A model generated the notes under the pieces. The model had not been told where the DNA came from. It was given only the letters and a program-made list of their open reading frames with translations, and made no database searches. From the NCBI RefSeq assembly GCF_015471405.1, contig NZ_BLVZ01000002.1, positions 124,001-188,000 of the forward strand: a stretch of DNA of 64,000 nucleotides, in the 5' to 3' direction. Numbering within the stretch: the stretch's first letter is position 1; the number at the start of each line of letters is the position of its first letter. The position numbers and the translations under genes were made by a program. The stretch is from Pseudomonas cichorii (lineage in GTDB: Bacteria > Pseudomonadota > Gammaproteobacteria > Pseudomonadales > Pseudomonadaceae). Shown here one piece after another: positions 42,251-52,744 of this stretch.

Positions 42251-44563
42251 ATGGAATGGCTCGGTTTGAATATGTTTGTCGGCTTCCCGGCAAACGGGCA
42301 ATTACTGATCAACTGCAGTCATAACTTGTTTCTGGTAGCGCTAGCCTACGGGGTGGCGTGCGCAGCCTGTTTTGCAACACTGGATATTGCGGACCGGGTC
42401 ATTCAGGTCGAGGCGACAAAGAGCCGTCGTGTCTGGAAGGCTCTGGCTGCGCTTTGCCTGGCCGGCGGTATCTGGGCCATGCATTTCATCAGCATGCTGG
42501 CTTTCCAGGCCCCGCTGAAAATCAGCTACGACCTGCCCATCACCGTTTCGTCCCTGCTGATCGTGCTGGTCGCCGGCCTGTTCGCGGTCAAGGCGCTGAG
42601 CATGGAAACCCTGACCCTCAAGCGTTGCCTGCTCACCTCCCTGATCATGGGGCTGGCGATCAGCGCCATGCATTACGTCGGCATGGCGGCAATGCAGTCC
42701 GATGCCACCCAGTATTACGAACCGGGCATGTTCGCCCTGTCGGTTCTGGTCGCCATCGTGGCCAGTCTGGCGCTGTTGACCCTTTCCAGACACCTGCGCC
42801 ACCACAGCGGGATGTTTCATCAGATGTTCAGGTACGGCGTCAGCCTGTTGCTCGGCGCAGGCTTGTTGACCATGCACCTGATGGGAATGGAAGCACTGCA
42901 ACTGGTGCTGCCCCTCGAAGCGCAATTACAGATACCCAATACCGAAAACAGCCAGCAACTGGGCCTGACCATCGCAATCATTACCTTGCTGATCATCGCC
43001 GGGAGCATCAGTGCCGCGATGGCCGACAAGAAGCTGCAAAGCAAGGAGCATGACCTGCAACGGGTCAACGCCCTGCTCAGCCAACTGGATCAGGCCCGTG
43101 TTTCCTTGCAGCAGGTTGCACACTACGACCCTCTGACCAACCTGATCAACCGGCGCGGCTTCAACCAGATATTCGGGGAGAAACTGCTGGAGCACAGTGT
43201 CAGCAATGGCATGCTGGCCGTGATGTTTCTGGATATCGACCATTTCAAGCGCATCAACGACAGCCTGGGCCATGACGCCGGGGATGAACTGCTCAAGGTA
43301 ATTGCCGAACGTATCCGCAGCGCAACGCGGATACAGGATGTGGTCGCCCGGTTCGGTGGCGATGAATTCTGCATCCTGCTCAGTATTCCCGACTATGAAG
43401 AAGCGCGGCATCTGGCTTATCGGGTCATGCAGAAGATGAAGGAAACCATCGCGCTGGCAGGCCGACGCATGGTGATGACCACCAGTATCGGTATCGCGGT
43501 CTTCCCCCGTGACGGTTCAACTTGCGACGAACTGCTCAAGCACGCGGATCTGGCGCTTTATCAATCCAAGGGCAACGGCCGTAACCGGGTCAATTTCTTC
43601 AGCCCGGCCCTCAAGACCAAAGCCAGCCTGGAGCTGCATCTTGAGGAAGAGCTGCGCAATGCCTTGCGCGAAGAGACCGGCCTGCAGGTTTACTACCAAC
43701 CCATCGTCGACCTGCGAACCGGGCATGTGGCCAAACTTGAAGCGCTGGTGCGCTGGCATCATCCGCAACATGGCTTGCTCATACCCGACCGTTTCATCGG
43801 CATTGCCGAAGCCAACGGGCTGATCGCCGAGCTTGATAACTGGGTATTGCGCCGTGCCTGCAAGGATCTGGGCGCCCTGCGTCTGGACGGGTTCGACAAG
43901 ATGATCATTGCCGTGAACTGCTCGGCACTCAATCTGGCCAGGGATGAACTGGCCGATGAAGTCGAGCAGGCTTTGAGTGAAGCCAATGTTTCCCCTGGTC
44001 GCCTGGAACTGGAAGTGACCGAAAACGCCCTGATGGGCAACATCAGCAATACCATCTTGATGCTCAAGCACATTCGCAGCCTGGGCGTATCGCTTTCCAT
44101 CGACGACTTCGGCACCGGCTACTCATCACTTGCCTATCTGAAACGCCTGCCGCTGGACACCCTGAAGATCGACCGCTCGTTCATCATCGACATTCCCCAA
44201 TCGCCGCAGGACATGGAAATTGTTCAGGCGATTATCGTCATGGCTCACACATTACGCCTGAAAGTCGTCACAGAAGGCGTGGAAACCCCGGCACAACTGG
44301 AGTTCCTCAGCCAGTACGGCTGCGACTATGTGCAAGGCTATCTTTTCAGCAAGCCTCAACCCCTGGAACGCTTGCTGCCTCTGGTCAAGCAGATGAACCA
44401 GCGCGAACCTGCCAGCCTGTTGCCAAACGCGCTCATGCTTGAAAGCAGGGATCTGGATAAAGACACCCCCTACTCACTCGACCTTTTCAGTGAACTGCCC
44501 GGCAGTGAAAACCTGCAAATGCGTAACGCCAGCCGCACAAAACGCTCCCGTTGGTCGGATTAA
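42251..44563 (+). CDS. MHYT-GGDEF-EAL c-di-GMP signalling protein (NbdA-like)
   Basis: 770 residues. N-terminal seven-segment MHYT domain with motifs MHFISM (77-82), MHYVGM (140-145) and MHLMGM (208-213), proposed copper-linked sensors of O2, CO or NO. GGDEF domain: intact RFGGDEF (369-373) with an RxxD inhibitory site (360-363) five residues before it. EAL domain: KLEALVRW (497-499), ENALMG and DDFGTGYSSLAYL, all intact. So it could both make and break c-di-GMP. The neighbourhood (rapA) resembles that of P. aeruginosa nbdA, whose GGDEF is degenerate (AGDEF). A basic unstructured tail ends the protein. Net activity is not predictable from sequence. Confidence 0.9.
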   Translation: MEWLGLNMFVGFPANGQLLINCSHNLFLVALAYGVACAACFATLDIADRVIQVEATKSRRVWKALAALCLAGGIWAMHFISMLAFQAPLKISYDLPITVSSLLIVLVAGLFAVKALSMETLTLKRCLLTSLIMGLAISAMHYVGMAAMQSDATQYYEPGMFALSVLVAIVASLALLTLSRHLRHHSGMFHQMFRYGVSLLLGAGLLTMHLMGMEALQLVLPLEAQLQIPNTENSQQLGLTIAIITLLIIAGSISAAMADKKLQSKEHDLQRVNALLSQLDQARVSLQQVAHYDPLTNLINRRGFNQIFGEKLLEHSVSNGMLAVMFLDIDHFKRINDSLGHDAGDELLKVIAERIRSATRIQDVVARFGGDEFCILLSIPDYEEARHLAYRVMQKMKETIALAGRRMVMTTSIGIAVFPRDGSTCDELLKHADLALYQSKGNGRNRVNFFSPALKTKASLELHLEEELRNALREETGLQVYYQPIVDLRTGHVAKLEALVRWHHPQHGLLIPDRFIGIAEANGLIAELDNWVLRRACKDLGALRLDGFDKMIIAVNCSALNLARDELADEVEQALSEANVSPGRLELEVTENALMGNISNTILMLKHIRSLGVSLSIDDFGTGYSSLAYLKRLPLDTLKIDRSFIIDIPQSPQDMEIVQAIIVMAHTLRLKVVTEGVETPAQLEFLSQYGCDYVQGYLFSKPQPLERLLPLVKQMNQREPASLLPNALMLESRDLDKDTPYSLDLFSELPGSENLQMRNASRTKRSRWSD

Positions 44564-44707
44564 AGAACCAGAAGGCCATGCCGATTCAGTACCCATGACA
44601 AGGGACTCCCGTGCCTTGTCAGCAGCGCTGAATGTCGTTCTTTCTTCCTTTGAGATGGCCCGATGCTGTTTATCGAGCGGCCATCCTTTCCAGACCAATG
44701 GCGCACG

Positions 44708-46888
44708 ATGACTAAAAAAATCAATACTTCAGATGTGGTAGCCGAGACCGTCTATAACAACCAGAACGATAAAGTGGCAGCCAATAGCCGCGCTTATCGC
44801 ACCCAGAGCACTCCCACCCAGCAATACATGTACTTCACCGAAACAGACACCGACCGGATTCTCGATAATCTCGACGGCCTGCGAGACATGGTTTTCCCGC
44901 CCTCGCCCCATGTCGAAGAAAACGCCATGCGCCGGGACCAGCAGTTTCCCTCCGTATGCCTGATCGGTCTGGGTCGTTGTGGCTCCAACATTGCGCTGGA
45001 TGTAGCCGAACTGGTTTACAACGCGCGCAAGTTCTACCTCAATCAGTTCAACAACGAAGACCGGCTTGCCAACGAAAAGAGCTACAACCCTGGCCGCTGG
45101 ATTCGCAATAACCTGCGCCTGGTACAGAACAAGGCAAGCAAGCCGGTGTTTCTGGTCGAGCCTCTGGTGATGCTGGGCGATCTGGACAAAGACATTGCCG
45201 GACGCATCCGTTTCTCCCGCAAGGGCGAGAAAAACGGCTTTATCAGCGACTACAGCAAAATGAAGATCATGGACCTGTCCGAAGTCCATGCCGGTGGTGC
45301 GGGCAACGCCCCGATCCTGGGCCAGTATCTGGCCAAGATCATCCTGAACAAGGACACCAGCCACTTCTCCAGCCCCGACTGGAAGCTGATCCACTCGTAC
45401 CTGATAGATTCCTGCGGGATCAAGGCCAACCAGTCACGCCTGTATTTCTACATCTTCAGTGCCGGCGGCGGTACCGGTTCGGGCATGGCTTCGGAGTTCG
45501 GGCTGGCCCAGCAATACTCGTACATGAACAAGACGTTCGATACCCGGCCTACCAACGAAAACGACAGCAAGCGCGGCCGCTCCTTTGTGTTCGAGCCGAT
45601 CTTCACCAGCGGCATCTGCGTACTGCCGAACATCTCGGACCACCGCAGCGAAATGTCCGAAGCCCTGCACATCAACGCTGGACGCCTGCTCTGCAAGTAT
45701 CTGGCTGAAGAATGGGACTTCTCGTACAACTTCGAGAATGAAGACAGCAGCGAAGCCAGCGTGATGGGCCGTATCCGGCCATGGAACGCAATGATGCTGA
45801 TCTCCAACGACATAATGCGTTACGCCGAAGAGAGCGATGACGGCAACATCGAGAATATCGACGTCAACGCCATGGAGCGTCACGCCAACCAGTACATCTC
45901 GCAGCAGATCTTCAACATTCTGACCGCTCAGGCCGTTACCACCGACTACGACCAGAACTATTTCCGGCGTGCAGGGATCGACATCGGCGAAACCATTCGC
46001 CTGGATGCAAACGACCTGTTCATGAGCCTCGCAGGCCCGGTGGCAATTGCTTATGCAGAATCCGTGGTGCCGGAAACACCCGCGCCGGGTTCGGACAAGT
46101 TCAAGGTGTTCGAGAAAGATCCACCACGCCTGAACATCGACGATCTGTTCTTCCGCTCCATCGACTTGCCGCACTTCAACAAGGTCACTCAGGCCATCGA
46201 AGGCATCAGCCTGTTGCCCATCGAGTCACGCCGCTATCGAGCCGCCCTTGAGCAATACAAGACCTCCGGCTATGACGCGGCGGCGCTGCACGACCTGCAC
46301 TTCTTCAAGAACTGCTCGTCGGTGGTTTCCATCGTCTCGCTGCCCAAGGACTACAAGCTGTCCTATATGGACCTGAACCGGCTCAAGACTCACCTCAACA
46401 GCCTGTTCCCCAACACCACGCTCAAGCGCTACGCGCTGGTCATCGGCGCTTCGGCCAACCTGTCGCTGACCACGCTGATCGCGAAAAGCCCGTGCCTGTC
46501 GGACGACTTCCTGACCCTGATCGTGGCGTTCATCAAGCGCTGCTTCGCGAAGACTCCGTTCCGCTTCGATGACACGCTGGATAACTCGATCATCGATTTC
46601 ATCATGAGCGAGGAGTTCGACGAGGACCGCATCGACGATCTGCTCAACGAGTACGAAAACCCGGCCAAGATCCTCGATACCAACTGGTATGCGATCAAGC
46701 CGATGTACGAGAAGAAGTATCGCGAGCTGATCGATGAGAAATCCAGGTTCGTCTCGATCAACGATATCCGGATCTCTCGCGAAAGCGTGAAGAAGGCTAT
46801 CAAATACCTGCGCGAGATCTACCGCCACCGTATCGGCAAGACCCGCGTCATCTCGCTCAATCAGTACACGGGCAGAACCGAATACTGA
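44708..46888 (+). CDS. Tubulin/FtsZ-superfamily-like protein of unknown function
   Basis: 726 residues, no signal peptide or membrane segment. The tubulin/FtsZ signature is present: SAGGGTGSGM (Gly253-Gly259, GGGTGSG) for GTP phosphate binding, preceded by a Rossmann-like glycine loop CLIGLGRCGSNIA (about 84-96), as in FtsZ and tubulin T1. A T7-loop candidate follows: LDANDLF (432-438) with two Asp in the D-x-x-D spacing of the FtsZ NxDFAD loop, although the Asn is replaced by Arg. The protein is twice the size of FtsZ, with an 80-residue N-terminal extension and a long C-terminal part ending in coiled, basic residues. I think Pfam Tubulin_2-like families are the nearest. The start is uncertain (also ATG 44663). 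An eight-base-pair inverted repeat lies at 44596-44621 upstream. Confidence 0.75.
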   Translation: MTKKINTSDVVAETVYNNQNDKVAANSRAYRTQSTPTQQYMYFTETDTDRILDNLDGLRDMVFPPSPHVEENAMRRDQQFPSVCLIGLGRCGSNIALDVAELVYNARKFYLNQFNNEDRLANEKSYNPGRWIRNNLRLVQNKASKPVFLVEPLVMLGDLDKDIAGRIRFSRKGEKNGFISDYSKMKIMDLSEVHAGGAGNAPILGQYLAKIILNKDTSHFSSPDWKLIHSYLIDSCGIKANQSRLYFYIFSAGGGTGSGMASEFGLAQQYSYMNKTFDTRPTNENDSKRGRSFVFEPIFTSGICVLPNISDHRSEMSEALHINAGRLLCKYLAEEWDFSYNFENEDSSEASVMGRIRPWNAMMLISNDIMRYAEESDDGNIENIDVNAMERHANQYISQQIFNILTAQAVTTDYDQNYFRRAGIDIGETIRLDANDLFMSLAGPVAIAYAESVVPETPAPGSDKFKVFEKDPPRLNIDDLFFRSIDLPHFNKVTQAIEGISLLPIESRRYRAALEQYKTSGYDAAALHDLHFFKNCSSVVSIVSLPKDYKLSYMDLNRLKTHLNSLFPNTTLKRYALVIGASANLSLTTLIAKSPCLSDDFLTLIVAFIKRCFAKTPFRFDDTLDNSIIDFIMSEEFDEDRIDDLLNEYENPAKILDTNWYAIKPMYEKKYRELIDEKSRFVSINDIRISRESVKKAIKYLREIYRHRIGKTRVISLNQYTGRTEY

Positions 46889-46895
46889 TGAGGGT

Positions 46896-46929
46896 GTGCC
46901 TTCGCGGGCCAATTGCGCCGCGAAGGCAC
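46896..46929. terminator. Inverted repeat between the tubulin-like and DUF2288 genes
   Basis: GTGCCTTCGCGG and its inverse (46896-46907, 46918-46929) with a 10-base loop, between convergent genes, eight bases after the stop. No T tract, so it may be a processing or REP-type structure, not a canonical terminator. Confidence 0.5.
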
Positions 46930-46945
46930 CAATACAGTGCGCGAG

Positions 46946-47251
46946 CTAGTCGGCCGCCTTGTTCTGGATCAGCACCCAGGGCGCTACCACTACGGCCCAA
47001 AGCAGCGGATCGCTTTCCACAAGCTCCATCGCCTTTGACTCAGACACCTTGCCGACCTGTCCGCTGGTCAGCCAGGCGGAAACCCTGCTGGCGTCATTTT
47101 CGGCCATAGCCTCGGCAACTTCGATCAGATCCAGCGGTTCCTCGACCCACAACAGGGCACCCTTGGCAAAGAATGGTTGCAATTCTTTCCAGGTAATCGA
47201 AGCGGTTTCGCCAAGCAGTTTGGCATAGAGGGTGCTAGGTTCTTGCGTCAT
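46946..47251 (-). CDS. DUF2288 family protein
   Basis: 101 residues: TLYAKLLGETASITWKEL, FFAKGALLWVEEPLDLIEVA and VSAWLTSGQVGKVS with LWAVVVAPWVLIQ at the end. These match DUF2288, a small family seen in Proteobacteria and cyanobacteria. Predicted soluble alpha/beta protein of unknown role. The start at 47251 (MTQEPS) is preceded only by a weak GGTGAAA; the GTG at 47263 is the alternative. It is convergent with the tubulin-like gene. Confidence 0.82.
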   Translation of the reverse strand: MTQEPSTLYAKLLGETASITWKELQPFFAKGALLWVEEPLDLIEVAEAMAENDASRVSAWLTSGQVGKVSESKAMELVESDPLLWAVVVAPWVLIQNKAAD

Positions 47252-47582
47252 GGGTTTCACCAAAAGAAAAATCGGCGCAATGATAGCGCTGCCTTTTCCG
47301 CAGACAAGCCCGGATGTATGCCATTGATCGCAACAGAGTTATATGGGAGTCCATGAAATGGGGGTCGAATTCATGGGCTTAAATGGTTGGATTATGTAAC
47401 TTTCTTTCGATTAAGCGACATCCATCGATTTCCTTCCCCGCACCCAGCTTTTCAAGCCATCGACCGGCGCTCTAAACTGTTCCGGTACAGTTGGCAGAGT
47501 GGGGAGGCGATCGGTCATCAAGTCCGATCCTGCAGCTTTAGCCATCAGGATTATAAAAACTACAACGCAAGAGTGGAGCATC
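47252..47582 (+). promoter_or_regulatory. Control region upstream of braC
   Basis: 331 bases between DUF2288 and braC (divergent). AT-rich near 47380-47410 and 47545-47570. It contains an inverted pair CCATGAA (47352-47358) / TTCATGG (47370-47376). Lrp-type control would be typical for branched-chain amino acid uptake, but I cannot identify a clear box. Confidence 0.4.
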
Positions 47583-48710
47583 ATGACTAAGGGTACCAAG
47601 AAGCTTTCGAAGCTGTTTGCCGCATTGGTTATGGCGGGAGTTGCCAGCCATTCGTTCGCAGCCGACACCATCAAGATCGGCATCGCAGGTCCAAAGACCG
47701 GTGCAGTCGCTCAGTACGGCGACATGCAGTTCAGCGGCGCGAAAATGGCCATCGAGCAGATCAACGCCAAGGGCGGCGTTGATGGCAAGAAGCTTGAAGC
47801 GGTTGAATACGACGATGCCTGCGACCCGAAACAAGCGGTTGCCGTGGCCAACAAGATCGTCAACGACGGCGTGAAGTTCGTCATCGGCCACTTGTGCTCC
47901 AGCTCGGCTCAACCGGCTTCGGACGTCTACGAAGACGAAGGCATCATCATGGTGACTCCAGCGGCTACCAGCCCGGACATCACTTCCCGTGGCTACAAGC
48001 TGGTGTTCCGCACCATCGGTCTGGACAGCGCTCAAGGCCCGGCCGCAGGCGAGTACATTGCCAAGCAGGTCAAGCCGAAAGTCGTTGCCGTCATCCACGA
48101 CAAGCAGCAGTACGGTGAAGGCATCGCCACCGCCGTCAAGCAGACCCTTGAAAAAGACGGCGTCAAAGTCGCTCTGTTCGAGGGCATCAATGCTGGCGAC
48201 AAGGACTTCTCTTCGCTGATCGCCAAGATGAAGCAAGCCAACGTCGACTTCGTCTACTACGGCGGCTACCACCCTGAACTGGGCCTGATCCTGCGTCAGT
48301 CTCAAGAAAAAGGTCTGAAAGCCGGCTTCATGGGTCCTGAAGGCGTGGGTAACGCTTCGATCTCGCAGATCGCTCAGGATGCATCCGAAGGCCTGCTGGT
48401 CACCTTGCCAGCCTCGTTCGACCAGGACCCGGCCAACAAGGCGCTGGTTGACGCCTTCAAAGCCAAGAAAGAAGATCCGAGCGGCCCGTTCGTGTTCCCG
48501 TCCTACTCGGCGGTGACCGTGATTGCCGATGCAATCAAGATCGCCAAGAGCGAAGACACCGACAAAGTCGCTGCTGCCCTGCATGCCAACACCTTCAAGA
48601 CTCCGACCGGCGACCTGGCATTCGATGCCAAGGGCGACCTGAAAGACTTCAAGTTCGTGGTCTACACCTGGCACAAGGACGGCACCAAGACCGAGGCGCC
48701 CGTGAAGTAA
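47583..48710 (+). CDS. braC: Branched-chain amino acid ABC transporter, periplasmic binding protein
   Basis: 375 residues. Signal peptide MTKGTKKLSKLFAALVMAGVASHSFA, cut before ADTIKIG. The type I periplasmic binding fold is obvious: IAGPKTGAVAQYGDMQF, then GVKFVIGHLCSSSAQPASDVYEDEG and the ligand region ATSPDITSRG. It binds Leu, Ile, Val and related amino acids (Ala, Thr) for the permease encoded downstream. GGAG eight bases before the ATG sets the start. A terminator and a long hairpin lie between this gene and braD, consistent with higher expression of the binding protein. Confidence 0.95.
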   Translation: MTKGTKKLSKLFAALVMAGVASHSFAADTIKIGIAGPKTGAVAQYGDMQFSGAKMAIEQINAKGGVDGKKLEAVEYDDACDPKQAVAVANKIVNDGVKFVIGHLCSSSAQPASDVYEDEGIIMVTPAATSPDITSRGYKLVFRTIGLDSAQGPAAGEYIAKQVKPKVVAVIHDKQQYGEGIATAVKQTLEKDGVKVALFEGINAGDKDFSSLIAKMKQANVDFVYYGGYHPELGLILRQSQEKGLKAGFMGPEGVGNASISQIAQDASEGLLVTLPASFDQDPANKALVDAFKAKKEDPSGPFVFPSYSAVTVIADAIKIAKSEDTDKVAAALHANTFKTPTGDLAFDAKGDLKDFKFVVYTWHKDGTKTEAPVK

Positions 48711-48731
48711 TACACGGCCTTGATCTACACC

Positions 48732-48759
48732 AAAGCCCACTGCAACCGCAGTGGGCTTT
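48732..48759 (+). terminator. Terminator/attenuator after braC
   Basis: AAAGCCCACTGC-AACC-GCAGTGGGCTTT followed by GTTTTGCG. A strong 12-base-pair stem with a T-rich tail 21 bases past braC. It probably ends most braC transcripts, with partial read-through into braDEFG. Confidence 0.88.
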
Positions 48760-48834
48760 GTTTTGCGAGGCGAAAGGACTCCACAAGATCCTGACGTCCC
48801 TGAATATCTTGAAACCGTTACCCGTGATTCACGA

Positions 48835-48883
48835 GGGTCTGTTGCCGTTTCAGCACGGCTCGTGCTGAAACGGCAACAGACCC
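48835..48883. repeat. Perfect 23-base-pair inverted repeat between braC and braD
   Basis: Two perfectly complementary 23-base arms (48835-48857 and 48861-48883) with a three-base loop. No T tract follows. The arms begin GGGTCTGTTGCC and end TTTCAGCACG. It is a second structure after the braC terminator, 89 bases before braD. Confidence 0.85.
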
Positions 48884-48972
48884 AGCTGTAACAAACGTGG
48901 ACCCAGAGCACGACGTGCAGCCGGTAAAGACTTCACCAGTGAAACACAGAGCAGGTTTTTAGGAGCGCTGTA

Positions 48973-49898
<926 letters not shown>

Positions 49899-49902
<4 letters not shown>

Positions 49903-51155
49903 CCAAGAATCTCAAGTCGGCGTTTTTCAGCGCCTTGCTGGTGCTGGCTGTCGCCTATCCGGTGCTGGGACTGAAACTGGAAATCGTCGGGGTAAACCTG
50001 ACGGTCATTGGTGCCAGTACCACAACCGTGACAATCATCCTGGCCTGTGCCGCACTCATGTTCGTGCGCGTGCTGTTCCATGAGCAGATATCAGCCGCCT
50101 GGCGCTCGTCGCCAAGTCTGCCGAGCGTACCGTCCAAGGCCAGTAACTTCCTGACTCTGCCGAGCACACAGCGCTGGATCATTCTGGCTCTGGTGATGGT
50201 CGCGCTGGTCTGGCCGTTCTTCGGCTCCCGTGGCGCGGTGGATATTGCGACACTGATCCTGATCTACGTGATGCTGGGCCTGGGCCTGAACATCGTGGTC
50301 GGTCTGGCCGGTCTGCTGGACCTGGGTTATGTCGGCTTCTATGCCGTCGGTGCCTACAGCTACGCCCTGCTCTCTCACTACTTCGGCCTGGGTTTCTGGA
50401 TCTGCCTGCCGATTGCCGGGCTGATGGCTGCGCTGTTCGGTTTCCTGCTGGGCTTCCCGGTATTGCGCCTGCGCGGTGACTATCTGGCCATCGTGACTCT
50501 GGGCTTCGGTGAAATCATTCGTCTGCTGCTGCGCAACATGACCGAATTCACCGGCGGCCCGAACGGCATCAGCAACATTGAAAAACCAACGTTTTTCGGC
50601 CTGACGTTCGAGCGCAAGGCGGCTGAAGGCATGCAGACCTTCCACGAGTTCTTCGGCCTGACCTACAACTCGATCAACAAGGTGATCTTCCTCTATCTGG
50701 TTGCCCTGCTGCTGGCTCTGGCCGCGCTGTTCGTCATCAACCGCCTGCTGCGCATGCCTATCGGCCGTGCCTGGGAAGCGTTGCGTGAAGACGAAATCGC
50801 CTGCCGGGCTCTGGGACTGAATCCGACGGTCATCAAGTTGTCGGCCTTCACCCTGGGTGCTGCGTTCGCAGGTTTCGCCGGTAGCTTCTTCGCCGCCCGT
50901 CAGGGTCTGGTGACGCCGGAGTCCTTCACCTTCATCGAGTCGGCAATCATTCTGGCCATCGTCGTCCTTGGCGGCATGGGCTCGCAGCTTGGTGTCATCC
51001 TCGCTGCCATCGTGATGATCCTGCTGCCCGAGTTGATGCGTGAATTCAGCGAATACCGCATGTTGATGTTCGGCGCCATGATGGTGCTGATGATGATCTG
51101 GCGTCCTCAAGGTTTCCTGCCTATGCAGCGCCCTCACATGGAGCTGCGTAAATGA
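49899..51155 (+). CDS. braE: Branched-chain amino acid ABC transporter, permease
   Basis: 418 residues, LivM type, with a hydrophilic extension between the first and remaining membrane segments ([15 protein letters not shown]). Characteristic features: [42 protein letters not shown], and the coupling loop [20 protein letters not shown]. Partner of BraD. The ATG of braE overlaps the TGA of braD (ATGA) and its own stop overlaps braF. Confidence 0.95.
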
Positions 51156-51919
51156 GCCGTCCATTACTGCAAGCCTCGGGTCTGAGCATGCGCTTTGGTG
51201 GCCTGCTGGCCGTCAACGGCGTTGGCCTGACCGTCAATGAAAAGCAAGTCGTGTCGATGATCGGCCCCAACGGTGCCGGCAAGACCACGGTCTTCAACTG
51301 CCTGACCGGGTTCTACAAGCCGACCGCGGGCACCATCCTGCTCGATGGCGAGCCGATCCAGGGCCTTGCCGGCCACGAGATCGCTCGCAAAGGCGTGGTC
51401 CGTACCTTCCAGAACGTGCGTCTGTTCAAGGACATGACCGCCGTGGAAAACCTGCTGGTCGCCCAGCATCGCCACCTGAACACCAACTTCCTGTCCGGCC
51501 TGTTCAAGACCCCGGCGTTCCGCAGAAGCGAACGCGAGGCCATGGACTATGCCGAACACTGGCTGGAAGCAGTGAACCTCAAGGAGTTTGCCAACCGGCC
51601 AGCTGGCACTCTGGCTTATGGTCAGCAACGTCGTCTGGAAATCGCCCGCTGCATGATGACCCGTCCGCGCATCCTGATGCTCGACGAGCCGGCAGCCGGC
51701 CTGAACCCCAAGGAAACCGAAGACCTCAAGGCACTGATCGGCGTGCTGCGCAACGATCACAACGCCACGGTATTGCTGATCGAGCACGACATGAAACTGG
51801 TCATGAGCATTTCCGACCATATCGTGGTGATCAACCAGGGCACACCTCTGGCCGACGGCACACCACAAGAGATCCGCGACAATCCTGAAGTGATCAAAGC
51901 CTACCTGGGGGAAGCGTAA
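51152..51919 (+). CDS. braF: Branched-chain amino acid ABC transporter, ATPase
   Basis: 255 residues, LivG type. Walker [15 protein letters not shown], signature-like [13 protein letters not shown], Walker [16 protein letters not shown] and H-loop [10 protein letters not shown] are all present. Pairs with BraG to drive import. Overlaps braE by four bases. Confidence 0.95.
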   Translation: MSRPLLQASGLSMRFGGLLAVNGVGLTVNEKQVVSMIGPNGAGKTTVFNCLTGFYKPTAGTILLDGEPIQGLAGHEIARKGVVRTFQNVRLFKDMTAVENLLVAQHRHLNTNFLSGLFKTPAFRRSEREAMDYAEHWLEAVNLKEFANRPAGTLAYGQQRRLEIARCMMTRPRILMLDEPAAGLNPKETEDLKALIGVLRNDHNATVLLIEHDMKLVMSISDHIVVINQGTPLADGTPQEIRDNPEVIKAYLGEA

Positions 51920-52621
51920 ATGCTGCAGTTTGAAAACGTTTCCACCTTCTACGGCAAGATCCAGGCGCTGCACGACGTCAACGTCGAAGTACGCAAAGGC
52001 GAGATCGTCACCCTGATCGGGGCCAACGGCGCGGGCAAGTCCACGCTGTTGATGACCCTGTGCGGATCACCTCGCGCCCACAGCGGCAGCATTCGCTACA
52101 TGGGCGAGGAACTGGTGGGGCTGGAATCCTCGATCATCATGCGCAAGAGCATCGCGGTCGTGCCGGAAGGCCGTCGCGTGTTCGCACGCCTGACGGTCGA
52201 AGAAAACCTGGCCATGGGCGGTTTCTTCACCGAAAAGGGCGATTATCAGGAGCAGATGGACAAGGTCCTGCACCTGTTCCCTCGTCTCAAGGAGCGCTTC
52301 ACCCAGCGCGGCGGCACCATGTCCGGTGGCGAACAGCAGATGCTTGCCATCGGCCGTGCGCTGATGAGCAAGCCCAAGCTGTTGTTGCTGGACGAGCCGT
52401 CGCTGGGCCTGGCACCGATCATCATTCAGCAGATTTTCGAGATCGTCGAACAACTGCGCCGTGATGGCGTGACCGTGTTCCTGGTGGAGCAGAACGCCAA
52501 CCAGGCCCTGAAAATCGCCGACCGCGCCTACGTTCTGGAGAACGGTCGCGTGGTGATGCAGGGTTCCGGGGAAGAGCTGCTGGTGGACCCGAAAGTCCGG
52601 GATGCCTACCTGGGCGGTTGA
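51920..52621 (+). CDS. braG: Branched-chain amino acid ABC transporter, ATPase
   Basis: 233 residues, LivF type. Walker A GANGAGKSTLLMTL, signature MSGGEQQMLAIGRALM, Walker B LLLLDEPSLGLAP and H-loop LVEQNANQAL. It starts directly after the braF stop. A REP pair begins five bases beyond its stop and may end the operon mRNA. Confidence 0.95.
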   Translation: MLQFENVSTFYGKIQALHDVNVEVRKGEIVTLIGANGAGKSTLLMTLCGSPRAHSGSIRYMGEELVGLESSIIMRKSIAVVPEGRRVFARLTVEENLAMGGFFTEKGDYQEQMDKVLHLFPRLKERFTQRGGTMSGGEQQMLAIGRALMSKPKLLLLDEPSLGLAPIIIQQIFEIVEQLRRDGVTVFLVEQNANQALKIADRAYVLENGRVVMQGSGEELLVDPKVRDAYLGG

Positions 52622-52626
52622 TCTTT

Positions 52627-52680
52627 GGGTGTGGGAGCGGATTTATCCGTGAAGCTTCGCGAATAAATTCGCTCCCACCC
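52627..52680. repeat. REP pair at the end of the bra operon
   Basis: Opposed units with the GTGGGAGCGGATTTATCC and AATAAATTCGCTCCCAC cores in one palindromic block, five bases after braG. Mixed variant: one arm ATTTATCC-type, the other AATAAATTCG-type. Confidence 0.9.
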
Positions 52681-52744
52681 TCACAGCCCTTGTGATGAGG
52701 CGGCAGGCTGAGTAACGTGGCGGCTCTTATCTGGAGGCCTCCTC

